NCBI GenBank assembly: GCA_023055355.1
Contig: JALJCS010000053.1
Location: forward strand, 1,746,501-1,810,500
Reading direction: 5' to 3'
From: Agelaius tricolor
Lineage: Eukaryota; Chordata; Aves; Passeriformes; Icteridae
DNA length: 64,000 nt
Shown here: positions 24,437 to 35,500 of the stretch, piece after piece
Position numbering within the stretch: position 1 is the first letter of the stretch
How the letters are laid out: the number at the start of each line of letters is the position of its first letter
Translations under genes and position numbers: made by a program
Notes under the pieces: generated by a model
The model's input: only the letters and a program-made list of their open reading frames with translations
Told to the model about the DNA's origin: nothing
Database searches by the model: none

Positions 24437-24782
24437 ATTCTGGAGACCCAGATGGGACCGTCTCTGTCCCCGCAGGGGCAGAGGGGAAAGACGGATCTCC
24501 AAGGCGCGCCCCGGGATTTTCCCGGAGGAGCTCTGCTCATCTCAGCTTGCCTCCTGCGGAGACAGACAAGGCCCTGCTGGTGTGCGGAGGATACGGTGTG
24601 TACATCACCTTCACAAGTCTTTCGCAGCCAAGGCTGTCTGGTGGTGACAATAGCGAGGGGGGAAGGGGACTATGGGTAGAAAAAAGGATGTCTAAACAAG
24701 ATTACGATAACATAACTACACATCAATAAACTTACTTTAACATATATACAATTTTCATCCCTTAATTATGAAAGTAAATCCA

Positions 24783-25538
24783 TCACATTACGTATCTATA
24801 ACACTGAGATGTCGAGCGTTTTTTGTTGCCAGGTAGTAGTGGCTTTCCAAAGTGTTGTTTGGGTTGATTAATTCTATGCTTTGGGATTTCATTTTGTTTT
24901 GTTTTGGGACTTTTCTTTCCCAATGGTTTATGAATAGCTAGCATAGTTTTGAATAGGAGGCTCCCATTGTGGTACTTCAAAATAGGAAAGATTCCAGGAA
25001 ATAATGGAAGCTGGAGTTTTTCTTGTAGTAGTGTAAAAATGTATTTAGTGATATAGTTGATCACTTCTGTGTATAAATATTCAGTAACTAAAGCATTAAG
25101 AATGAAATCTTGTAGGTGTACAGGCAAACTATTCTTAAAAAGATTTTCTGTGTCCTGGTGCTGGTGCATCAAGGATCTCCATTGCTTGCTTCCAATGATT
25201 ACTGTTTCCAATTTGGGGTTTCTTTTTTATTGTAACAGTGCTATTACTGTTGTTGAATCTCAGCATTTGAGTAAAATCTGTATGCAGTGATCTTTGTGTT
25301 TTAGGCTGTAGCAGATCTGAGTCACTGCCATCAGGATTGAATTGGTCTTGTGAATGGTGGTGTGAAAATGTTTAAGGGCAGTCTCTGACACAAAGAGCTG
25401 CATTGTTTGCTGTTCTAAGTCCCATTCTTCAATAGTTGATGTGATTCTGTGCAAGTGCCATCTCCTAACAATCCCGGTATAATATAGTGCTGGCTTACAG
25501 ATGAATCCTGTGAAAAATGAATTTGACATCTCTTTCAA
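24783..25538 (-). pseudogene. Unrecognised decayed reading frame
   Basis: Two minus-strand open segments, 25,260-25,538 (92 codons) and 24,783-25,211 (142 codons), are in the same frame and separated by only two stops, which suggests one decayed protein of about 250 residues. The composition is protein-like: amphipathic, with Trp, Cys and His scattered. I do not recognise the family. A retroviral env or other viral relic is possible given the surroundings. Nothing in the flanks gives splice sites or a promoter. Confidence 0.35.
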
Positions 25539-27743
25539 GAGGTGCTCCTAAACAAGACATTTGTAGTCTGTACTTTGACAAGATCTATGGACAATAGCTT
25601 TTTGGGAAGTGGGTAAATGGTGTTCTGCTGGTGAATCACAGGCATCCTGTACAGACCATCAGTGTGGTGTGAGCTTTCTGGATCAACATCTGCCTCAGAT
25701 TCATTGGTCATTTAATTACTGGCATTTTGTAGCACTTTTCCCTGTGTCACATTAAAATATCCCCATGGACAAGGTCCTACATTAAGGTTGAGGGAGATGG
25801 GGATTTGGCTCAAAATCTTTGCAGTGTTTCACTTTCTGTTCCAAGTCAAAACTTGGTTCTGTGGCACTTGAAACAAAGTTTTTAAGAAGCAGCCTCTAAC
25901 CAGTCTGGCTGTAAGCAATTCCTTTTCCATCTCACTGCCCCTTGTGCAGTAGGATCTGCATTGTCACTGTAAACCCTGAATATTTTGCCCGAATGTCAGT
26001 AAAGTCAGGAACAAGAAGAAAACCATTGCAGTTCTCAGTTCATATATATATTTGAACATTGTATTTCTGCCTCTTCTAAGGTATATAGTCATTCATGGGA
26101 TTACAGGTTGTGAAAAATGTGTATTTTATGATTGGATTTTCACAAATATTAAAATTAATATTATATGTGTTACGTTAGAAAGTTATGCTGTATTAATTTT
26201 CTTAAGTAGTGTGTTAAATATAGTTTTATGTTATAATGTAATGTTAAAATAGAAACTATGCTATGTAAGATAGCTTTTTAAAGAGAGGAATGAAGTACTC
26301 ACACTGACACCTAAATCGTTCAGAGAAAAAAAATTATTACTCCCTTATCAAAAGAAACTAACTTCTTCCTACCTCACTCAGCCCTGAGACACCATCAAGA
26401 TTAAGAAGTTAACACTAACCAGACAGAATCCTTTGTTTAAATAAAAGTTATGCTTCATATATAAAATATATGAATATACAGCAAACTATTACTTTTGTTA
26501 ATCCTCTGTTAATGTGTGTCCTTTTTCAAGCTTATTTTGCCCAGAAAAAGGTGCCCAGGTTGTCCATAACCCTTTGTTTTTATTGTCTCATATTGCCCTA
26601 ATCCTAATTGTCCAAATTTTTATTACTCTAATTTTGTTGCTATTTTTATAACCATTTTATTACTATTAAACTTTTAACATTTTAAAAACAAGTGATTAGC
26701 ATTTTTCACAAGGTTAAAGCCAAGAAGCCAACACTGTAATACTGAGTGTGAAATGCATAGGAATGTGAATGTATGATGTTCTGCCTTTGCAGTGTGTGCT
26801 TCTAAACCAACATTTTCCTTCTGAATGAAGTTATTTTTGGTGGTGGTGGCAGTGTTGATTAAGTTCCTGTCTGGTAGCTGAATTCCTCTTAAGAATTTAA
26901 CATTCATATCTGATGTATATCCTAATCTAGATGAAGAAAAGTGGACTGCCATTGCTTTTTTGAGATTTTTTTTTGTGAAATGTACCTGCCCATTTGACTT
27001 GTGGAGCTTGGTTGGAGCTGATTCAAAGGCAAATACTCATTTCCCTTAAATGAGTATTTATAAATAAATAAATAAATACTCATTTCCCATTAAATTCAAA
27101 GCTGGCATTTAATGCTGAAATCTGTCCTTAGCAAGAAGGTAACCAAATGAAGGCTGAAAGCTGGAATTCCATAGAAAAAGTGAAGACACTTAAAAGGTGG
27201 GTTTGGGGTGTGATAAAAGTTGTATATGTCAGTGCAAACAGACTTCTGAACTCTCACCTTTCCTCTGGCTGTCCAATAATCTGATTTTCATCATTCTTCC
27301 AACTGATATGGGGTTGTTAGCCACTTGCTGGAAGAATGTGCTGCCAGGTCTGACAGATCTCCGGAGGGTTTTGCTTCAGGTCTCTGAAAGAAAAAGAAAG
27401 TCTTTATTCTTTGGCACTGCAGCTGCACATGGAACAGCCAGCACTAGAGTGTGTTCCACATCACTACTTTCATGATATACTTTTTCATGATACAGCTATG
27501 CAGACCATGGTAGAATAACTTAAAATAGCGTATGAGCTAATGAACTTGGGCAAGTGCTGAGGGGCTTCTTTGTGAGCTACAGACCTGAACAATAGCAGTG
27601 CCCCAACTGAGAGTTTTGGAGGGTCTTTTTCTACTTCACTTTGAGTCACTGTGACAAATTTTGCAGCCCTGGTTGTTTGCCCTGGTTGTAAGTGACCTAA
27701 TTATGGAGAGATCATGTTAATCTCCTTTCTCACTTAGACCATG
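25539..27743. other. AT-rich non-coding stretch
   Basis: No gene was recognised. The sequence is AT-rich, especially 26,050-26,700, with a short (AAAT)n microsatellite near 27,058-27,078. Short open frames show no family resemblance. Confidence 0.5.
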
Positions 27744-28348
27744 TGGAGCGATGTGGCCGGTGGAAAGATACGCCCAGGCTAGGAATGACCAGCCCGTCTC
27801 CAGCCAAGGGGACACTTCCCCAACACGAAGTCGAGTAATGTGCCTAAGGCTTTAATCAGCCTTACAGACGTAGGCCGCTATGATACTCCGAGCCGCAGGA
27901 TTGAAGAGGCGTCTCTCAGTTTCTTCGGGGTAAAAGGGTTTATTGGATCAGGGGGAACTGGGAGTGAAGGAGAAGAGAGCTGAGAGCCCCGAGGTGGGGA
28001 AAAACCCCGGGTTTTAAAGGGGATGGGAGGGGTGAAGGATGACAAATCAGAAGAGGGAAGGAAAGGATACATTGGGGATTGACACAGCAACAGAACCAAT
28101 CTTGTACAACTGAGGGAGGGGCCCCGGCCCCTGAGCCAATCACCCGACACCTTGGCCAGAAGCTTCTGGAAAAGGAGGCAGGGGTACCGAGTGACAGGCA
28201 GGCAGCCAGGGGTTGAGAACAAAAATGATACATTCGACAACCATAGTAACTGGGGAGGGGTTTAGGGATTGACAGATAACTGGGAACAGGGCAGGACCTT
28301 TAACATGAACAATGAGGGAACAGAACAGACACAACACAAACCACAACA
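27744..28348 (-). mobile_element. Solo LTR, 605 bp, TSD ACCATG
   Basis: The element starts TGGAGCG and ends CACAACA on the plus strand and is flanked by exact 6-bp duplications ACCATG (27738-27743 and 28349-28354). AATAAA (about 27,939-27,944) and a TTTAAAA box upstream of it read on the minus strand, so transcription would run leftward. A 6-bp duplication fits an ERVK/betaretrovirus-type integrase. No internal coding sequence remains. Confidence 0.9.
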
Positions 28349-28509
28349 ACCATGCAGATTCCAAGTAGTATTTAGCTGAAAAGGAATGTCTCTCTGTTAT
28401 ATTGTCTTCAATTGCAAGTGACCTGGAAGCAAAATTCAACTGTAGTTTTTTCCATAAGGTAATTCAGCTGTGCACATTCTTCTCTAGGCCACTCTTTTCT
28501 TCTTTCACC

Positions 28510-28605
28510 TCTCTTGTTGATGAAGATCTCTGTCTGGTGATGCAAAATGTGGACAGAGGCACTTTAGAGGATGTTGTTGAAGACACTTGTTTGGCTGAAG
28601 GACAG
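28510..28605 (+). pseudogene. Decayed PAK3-like kinase exon (hinge region)
   Basis: The open segment encodes LVDEDLCLVMQNVDRGTLED followed by VVEDTCLAEGQ. It aligns residue for residue with exon 4 of the intact kinase at 14439-14556 ([20 protein letters not shown], then [11 protein letters not shown]). The hinge Glu-Tyr is changed to Gln-Asn. The exon is cut off after GQ by an ERVL-type LTR, so it cannot encode a functional kinase. No other kinase exons were found nearby, which implies an old partial duplicate of the PAK3-like gene. Confidence 0.75.
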
Positions 28606-29400
28606 GTCCTGGTTTCAGCCAGGAGAGGGTTAATTTTTGCAGCATCCAGGAGGGGGCTTGCTTGGATCTCAGATGTTAGTCAGTAACACCTCACTTTCAG
28701 GACCACCTCATGTCTTTGCCAGAGGTGGGGGACATGACTCTCTCTCTTCTGGGGGAAGGGAGTCCCTTCTGGTTGAGAAAATGTGGTGAACAGAGCAGTC
28801 TGGCATGTGTTTATTGTCAGGGCATGCCTATGTAATTAAGTTCTTTTCTTATACTTTTTATTATAATATCAGTGCTATTACTGGTTGTCGCAGACATCTT
28901 TCATGAAAAATCCTTTCTTAGGATTTTTCCTTGTGAGAAGCTGCAGTTTCAGCAACCAAAGTAATAATGGTTATCTGCTGCTGTGGAATGCAACAGGTAG
29001 ACCCGTGATTGGTCTCCTGTGGGTGTTTGGATTTCTTGACCACTCATGGCAGAGCTGGCTCTTGCTCTGTCTGAGACACAGATCTTTGTTATTCATTCTT
29101 GTCTATTCTTAGCTTAGCTAGCTTCTGAAGAAACCTTTCCTTTCTATTTCTTTTGAGTATAGTCTAATGTAACATATATCATAAAATAATAAATCAAGCC
29201 TTCTGATCATGGAGTCAACATTCTCGTCTCTTCTTCATCCTGAAAACCCTTGTGACCACAGTCACAACTGGTAATTTTCTTACCTCATTGCTGCTTCCTT
29301 ATAAACTCTCCTTATCTTGACCTGTGATCTTTACTTTTTGTGCATTCAGCTGGAGGGGGCAGGGGATGTGGAGGTGACGTGGCGGTGTTTTTAGTGGGAG
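28606..29400 (+). mobile_element. ERVL-type avian LTR, interrupted
   Basis: The left part (28606-28885) begins GTCCTGGTTTCAGCC and continues with GGGTTAATTTT, as in the common avian ERVL LTR family. The right part resumes at about 29,267-29,273 with the characteristic TTATAAACTCTCCTTATCTTGACC stretch. Between them sits a younger solo LTR. The right boundary is approximate. The left end truncates a PAK-like exon. Confidence 0.65.
28886..29266 (+). mobile_element. Solo ERVK-type LTR, 381 bp, TSD ACTGGT
   Basis: The element runs from TGTCGCAGACATC to CAGTCACA with exact 6-bp duplications ACTGGT on both sides (28880-28885 and 29267-29272). It carries an ATAAAATAATAAATC poly(A) region and matches a well-known passerine LTR pattern (CTTTCATGAAAAATCC, TATCTGCTGCTGTGGAATGC). 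It is inserted inside the ERVL LTR and is therefore younger. Confidence 0.92.
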
Positions 29401-30256
29401 TACTGAATTGGAGAGCACCATTTGTAAACTCCACAGTCTTAATTGACACCCAGTATGCAGCACTAGGGGTTGAGATAACAACAGATCTGCCCAGAACAGG
29501 TTGGACACCAAATTGATTTAAGCATTTGTTGTCTTAGGTAGGGAGCCACTGGTTTCTGAGAAAAGAGAGAGGATAATTCAGATCCTCCCAAAATCTGTAC
29601 TGTGTCGCAAATTGGTGCTTATGTGCCCTCATCACTCAGCATCCCTCTATTAGCCCTACTGGGTGAATATTGCCCTCCTTGGGGCATTCCTTGATCAGGG
29701 AGATCTCCTCCATGCTCTCAAAATCAAACCGACCATTTCTGTTTACACAGTTATGTTCTACATAATGGTATTTTTTTATACAATGGGACAAGAACTCTAA
29801 GCCTACTGGTGCCAATAGCCAAAGCAAAAGTATGGACACCTCTAAAAAAGAATGAAGCAGGGGCTACCCTTTATTTGCCAGTGGGCATCACAAAGAAGAT
29901 CCACATCAAGAAGAAATGTCTGATATGCAAAAATTGCAAGGCAAATGCTCCACCTCTACCTTTGTGGAGCATCTAAGACAAGCAGACCTGAAGCTTTGAT
30001 GGGGGTGAGCCGTGTCGGCAAATGTACTTCTGGAAATGAAGCACTCTCAGCAAAGCTGTTCTTACAAGTTGTATTGAATATTCTGTGACTATTGGTATTA
30101 CAGCCATGCTCTGTGTCTAAAACCAGCGACTGCCAACTGTGGAGAAGGTTGTGTGAGCCTTATTATTACCATATGCAGCTTCTTCCAAGTACAAAGCTCT
30201 GAAGGACGTTTTCAACCCCACACAGCTGGTGTTCTCTGGCTTTTTAAAGATCTGCT
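29401..30256. other. Unassigned, possibly ERV-derived sequence
   Basis: No gene was recognised. Several short plus-strand frames broken by stops look coding-derived, and the stretch directly follows an ERVL-type LTR, so it may be a decayed retroviral interior. I cannot name a protein. Confidence 0.3.
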
Positions 30257-30807
30257 TGTGGCCGTGCGGCAGAAGCTGCCAAGACCACCGCCTTGCCAAG
30301 AGCATCTCCTCTAGGAAAGGGATAGACACCAGACACTCGCACTACATGTTGTATCTTGAAGGTCAATGGCTAAGAAACAGGTGGGAGGGGCTCTTTCTTT
30401 GGAGTTCCAGTGGTGGTTTATTGGCCAACACTCTGAAGAGGTTCAGGGACAAAAGAACCAAGAACAAAGGAGGGTTTAGGGTTTTATATGGGACAAGGGA
30501 GGCAGAGCGTCAGATCTGTGGGCCAATGGGTAGAGGGAAGAGAGGCGGTACAAAGGTGGGCTTGCAAAGGGACAACAAACTGGAATTCAGGGGAGGAGCT
30601 GTAAGGAATGGGGACCAATAGGAAAAGCAGGAGCGTGGAACATTGTAGAACTGGGGAGGAGAAGAGAGATGATGTGACTTGGGTCATCAACATATAATGG
30701 CAGTGAACTGTGAGAGAGCATCTTTTGGTCTCACTCTGACCTAAAGGGGTGTCTCCTTCCAAGGCATCCCTGCCTTCACATCTCCCTCTGTGTCCTGGGA
30801 TGCAACA
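30257..30807 (-). mobile_element. Solo LTR, 551 bp, TSD TCTGCT
   Basis: The ends are TGTGGCC and GATGCAACA, with exact 6-bp duplications TCTGCT at 30251-30256 and 30808-30813. The minus strand carries AATAAA (near 30,417-30,422) and a TATAAAA box (near 30,485-30,490) in the order expected of an LTR. No coding content. Confidence 0.9.
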
Positions 30808-31163
30808 TCTGCTTATCACAAGGGTCAAAATTCTGCTTTTTTGCAGGACTTAAAGCAACTTGTACTGCCTCCACACACCCTGTATCATCAAGGGAACAAC
30901 CAGACCACTTCATTCAAGTAAAATAGCAGTTAGCTCTTGCCACTCTACAACGAGAAGCAGTCGGAAGCTCTTTCCTGTGTTGAAAGTGTGTGGAAGACCA
31001 CACTCTGAAAAGCCAGTGTCCATGAAAGAGAGAGCAGTCCTGCAACTTTTTTCAAGTAAAGGGAGAGAGTTCACTAGACATTACCCCATGGGGTCTCTCT
31101 TGAGGTTTTGGAGGATGTAGCCTCCTTTTATCCTAAACTTCTGGCTGCATGTTGCCATCTTCC
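30808..31163. other. Short non-coding spacer
   Basis: Nothing recognisable between the solo LTR and the 5' LTR of ERV-A. Confidence 0.5.
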
Positions 31164-31732
31164 TGTGGGGATTTACAAAATCAGAGGGTTTTGGGAAAGC
31201 TGCAAGATGCAGGCTTCAGATACAGCAGAACTGTGAATAGAGCTATGCAGCAGTCATGAGTTAGGTCAGCAGAAAAATTATTTAAACTGTAGAAAAGCAA
31301 GGGCAAATACAACAATGGCTTGTGTATTAACGCTTGTCTGAATAGCTCTCTAAGCTGCAGAAAGTTTATCTAGCAAGATATTAGGAAGGTTAAAGCTTAA
31401 TAATGGAGCTCTGTGCGTTGTGTTTTAAGGCTTACAAGTAGGTATTGTATTCCAAATAAGCAAGCATTGTTTTAACCAAAGGCACGTGTGCTTATGGTGA
31501 TTGGATAGAACTACTGTCAGTATGCTTTTGCTTTGTCTGATTGGTCAAGAAGCTTATAAAGTAAGTTGTAACATTAAGTTTTCAGGCCTGCTGCCTGGAA
31601 TGTGAGCTGCTAGCATCTTCCCATTGTCATAATCATGTAGTGAGACTGATGCTGAAAAATAAAAGAGTTCAAGGCGCTTTCAGCAGCAGCCCCGTCTCGT
31701 TTGTGTCTGTAAATAGCCCCTGGCCAGCGTCA
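31164..31732 (+). repeat. ERV-A 5' LTR
   Basis: The LTR starts TGTGGGGATT and ends near CAGCGTCA. It has TATAAA at 31555-31560 and AATAAA at ~31658-31663. It is followed two bases later by TGGTGCTTCCTC, the position of a primer binding site. That site is degenerate: possibly elongator tRNA-Met-like, but not certain. Confidence 0.85.
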
Positions 31733-31911
31733 AATGGTGCTTCCTCTGTGAGGAGTTACATTAGACTAGGATACAGAAAATCGTAGCAAATTCAGTCGCC
31801 AGAAGCCCAAGTTGTTAAAAAGGAGGAATAAACCATCCCCTTCACCAACTGCACCTGATGTCTGTGTAAGTAACTTTATTAAGGGGCTCTTGAGCTATGC
31901 CATGGGAAATC

Positions 31912-34700
31912 ATTTCTCTAAAACAGAATGGGACATTTTTTACCAGCTTGAGAAAATTTTACAAGATAAAAGACGTTCAGATATCTCAAAAAATGAACTG
32001 AAAGATTTATTAATCTGGGGAAATGCGAATACTCAAAATATAGACTTGCAGTCTGCTTTTACCTTTGATTTTGAGATCAGATAAACTAGAAAATTTATCA
32101 TCTATTCTCTCTCAAAAAGGAAGAGACTGTAAGCAGACTAATGCCTGTCTCCTGAGCTTTAATAGAGAGCTTTAAACAAAATGATCATAACAGAGACTTT
32201 CTCGAACGCCAAAACAGAACATCTCGTTCTGAGACTTTAATTCCAAGTGATGCTGAGCCGTCATCCTCTTCTGTGAAGATTTCTAGTTCTGTTCAGAGTT
32301 CCTTCCCTTCTGGCGTGTCCGGGATTTCTCCAGGCAGTGTGGGCAGCACCCCGATCCCCAGGAAATAGGAATCGGATCAGCTTTCAGCTTCAGTCGTGCC
32401 CTCCGTTCCTTCCAAGATTCCCTGCGTCCCTGCTGCTGTGACGAGCTGTCCTCCCATCCTTCCACAAAAGCAGCCACTCCTGCCATGCCCAGAAAAGCAT
32501 TCAGGATTTTTGTTGCGTTCCAGGAATGTAGGAGTTCAGAGGTTGTGTTCAAGAGCAGGTAGAAGTCACGCAGACCCAAGAGATGAGAATTTGAAGAGGC
32601 TTTGCAATACAGTAGCTGCTTGTTCTGAAATTGTGCAGGCAGAGACTGCTGGGGAGGGCTCTGAGTCTGCTCTGCCTAGCCGAAAGGCTGTGAGAGTCAC
32701 TCCTGCCACTGCTTCCCCTTCTCGAGAAGACACCCCCTCAGATCTGGTTCAAGCAGGCAGATTGCTTTGCAATTCTGAGAATTCTTTTTGTGTAAATTCC
32801 TCCCCCAAGTCTCTCCCAGAGTTTTCTTTAGTTCCCCAGCCTCCAGCTACAGGCAGTAAGGGAGCTTTAGATTTAGCTTTGCCTTCAGAAGGCCGGGCAG
32901 GAAAGAAGACAGAAGCAGCAGGCAGCAGCCAGAGGCCGAGCCAGAACAAGATAGCTCTGCCCAGAGAGATGCCTGGGGCAGAAGCAAGAGAACTCAGAAA
33001 AGTTTCTGTAGAAACACAGATTGCTTAGAAGCCTTGAAATCTGTTTCATTCGCTGCTGAGGGGAAAAATAGCGTGTTAAGGTTGCAGCTTGATGCTGGCA
33101 ATTTTCCAGCTGATTCCCTGCAGGTAGAGCTGCGGTATAGAACCTGTAACAGTGCATTAGAAAGTGTCACAAATACAAATTCAGCATCTGCAGTTCAAGA
33201 GCAAAAACCAAGCTCTGGCTTTTTTCCTGGCACTAATACAACCAGTCCTTAGCCGATAACTCCATTATGAAGTTTGCTGAGAACATGAAAGTCTCCTCCT
33301 CTGCCCTTCCTAGCAGCCATCCCAAAGAAGCGTGTTGTTCAGGTGGCACTGTTGCCAAGATTTCAGAGTTCTCTTCCCCCGCCCATACAGGCAATGCTCC
33401 CAGAAAAGTTTGTTGCTGTGGCAACACCCCTGCCAAGAACTTCGAGCTTAGCAGAGTTCCCAGAACAGCTGATGTCAGTGACCATGCTACCTGCTCCCCT
33501 GAGTCAGACAAAAGAGCAGTGAGAAAGATAAAAAACAATCTAAATTAGAGGTTGACCCTCCATTGCGATTATAATCAAAATTTTATATATAATATAATCA
33601 AAATTTTAAAAAATATTTAGATTCAAAGAAACAGCTCCTTACATTACCTGTAAGAGATGTTTGTAATGATGTAAATCCACGATTTGAAAGTCTTTCTCAC
33701 CATGATAGAAAAGAACTGTGTCAGGCTTTAAAAGAAAGTGACTTCTCCTTATTTTAATAATATATTGAAAAGTATTTTTAATTCTTATGACTTAGTCCCT
33801 GCTGATTGTCAAAGTGTAGCTTCCCTGATTTTAACCAATTCACAATATCTTTTATGAGAAAAACCTTCTTAATGAATTGGTTGTAAGATATGCAGATACT
33901 GCTTATGAAGATATAGATGTTAGCCAATTAGCAAGTGACCACCTTACCACAGACCGGAAAATGAAGCAGTAGAATTGCCTCGGCCTGTATTAACAGATAT
34001 TAAAGATGCTGCTAGAAAAGCTTTGTTTTCAGTTGAGCCAGCTAGTACCCAGGTAAATGCTTTTACTACTATCAGACAAACGAAACAGAATCCTATGCTT
34101 CTTTTTTAGATAGATTAACCCAGGCAGTTGAAAAACAATGTCCAGATGAACAAGCTCGCTCCTGTATTGTTCAAAACCTTGCTTTTGTAAATGCTAATGA
34201 GGAATGTAGAAAAATTATTTTAACTTTGCCTGATCAGCCTCCAACTGTTAAACAGATGCTGACAGTTTGCAGTAAGCTTACTGCTCCACATCTTGCTAAT
34301 ATACAGGTCAGTGCTTTAGGAAAAACATTGGAAGATAATCTGACATAATGAATAGATAAATTTGAAAACCTCCTAAAAAAAACAAGAAAAAATGTGGGGA
34401 AACTCTGTTAGCACTGTATAGTTAGACTCTGATAAAAAGACTTGTTGCTTTGCTTGTAAACCAAGTCACGTTAAAAAGGATTGTCATATGAAAACATTCC
34501 AACCAAAACAACTTTCTATTTGCCCTCGATGATGAAAAGGGAAGCGTCTTGCTAAGTACTGTCACTCTCAGTTTGACATCGATGGCAGACATTTGTTGTT
34601 AAACTTAAAAAACAGCGCGGATTACCACCGTGCTCAGACACAAGTAGTGGTACCCCCTGGCAACCAATTACCCAGTCAAGTGGTGTTAGTTCCTCAGCAT
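31912..34700 (+). pseudogene. ERV-A gag (broken)
   Basis: An MGN-type start at 31912 opens a matrix-like segment of ~57 codons. Long broken stretches follow (Ser/Pro-rich 32,400-33,540), then capsid-like sequence with the major homology region around 34,080-34,320, and one zinc knuckle (CFACKPSHVKKDC, one residue short of the usual spacing) near 34,447. Several stops and frameshifts rule out a protein. The layout (MA, long variable region, CA, NC) matches ERV-B gag. Confidence 0.8.
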
Positions 34701-34726
34701 TTATCCCTCAATCAACCAATCCTCAA

Positions 34727-35500
34727 ATGGTTCCAGCTCAGTACCCTCAAGTATCAAGATTCAAATTAGCCTCCTCAAAACTGATTCATCTATTAAATAA
34801 TTTGTGTTGTGTGAGCATTCTTACTGAAATTGTCAATCTTTTTCAACAAAAACATGATTTTTTGATTCTAAGCAAAGCCAACAACAAAATTCTTGGGCTC
34901 TCAATCCTTCCTTCTGTTGTTTCAGTAAATTCTAATGAAGAGCTAATGATTTTAGCTCTTGCACTTGATGTTCCTATAGTAATTCCACCAAAAACACCTA
35001 TTGCTATTGCATTTCTGTTACCCATGAATACACCCAAGCAAAACAACTTTCCAAAGAATTCAATTGTTTCTGTGCTATCTAGTACCTCAGGTCCAGAAGT
35101 CTTTTGAGTGCAATATTTGAACCGTGACTGACCGCAACTGACTTGTAGCCTGATTCACTGTGGTAAAACAATTCATGTTACAGGCATGCCGGATACTGGT
35201 GCAGATGTCACTGTAATTTCTCACATGTTTTGGCCCAGTGATTGGGATTTGGTAGCTCCTGCAGGTTCCCTCACAGGGGTTGGAGGTGCTACTCTATGTT
35301 TGCAAAGAGCATCCATGATTACCATTACAGGTCCTGAAGGAAAGAGAGCAACGGTGCATCCTTTTGTTCTTCAGAAGCCTCTCACCATCCGGGGGAGAGG
35401 TGTCCTGTCCCAATGGGGAGCAAAACTGGAGGTTGGAAGTGGGCCTGTGATAGGAACCACGTCGAAACCTGCCACTTTAAAGCTGAACTGGAAAACTGAT
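34727..35500 (+). pseudogene. ERV-A pro with dUTPase-like segment (broken)
   Basis: The first open part (34727-35107) contains an ILGLSILPSVVS...AIAFLLP pattern like the end of a dUTPase fold but lacks the known catalytic motifs. After a stop, a retroviral aspartic protease follows at about 35186, with [10 protein letters not shown] active-site and GRGVLSQWG flap/C-terminal motifs. It corresponds to 61.2-61.83 kb of ERV-B. Confidence 0.75.
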
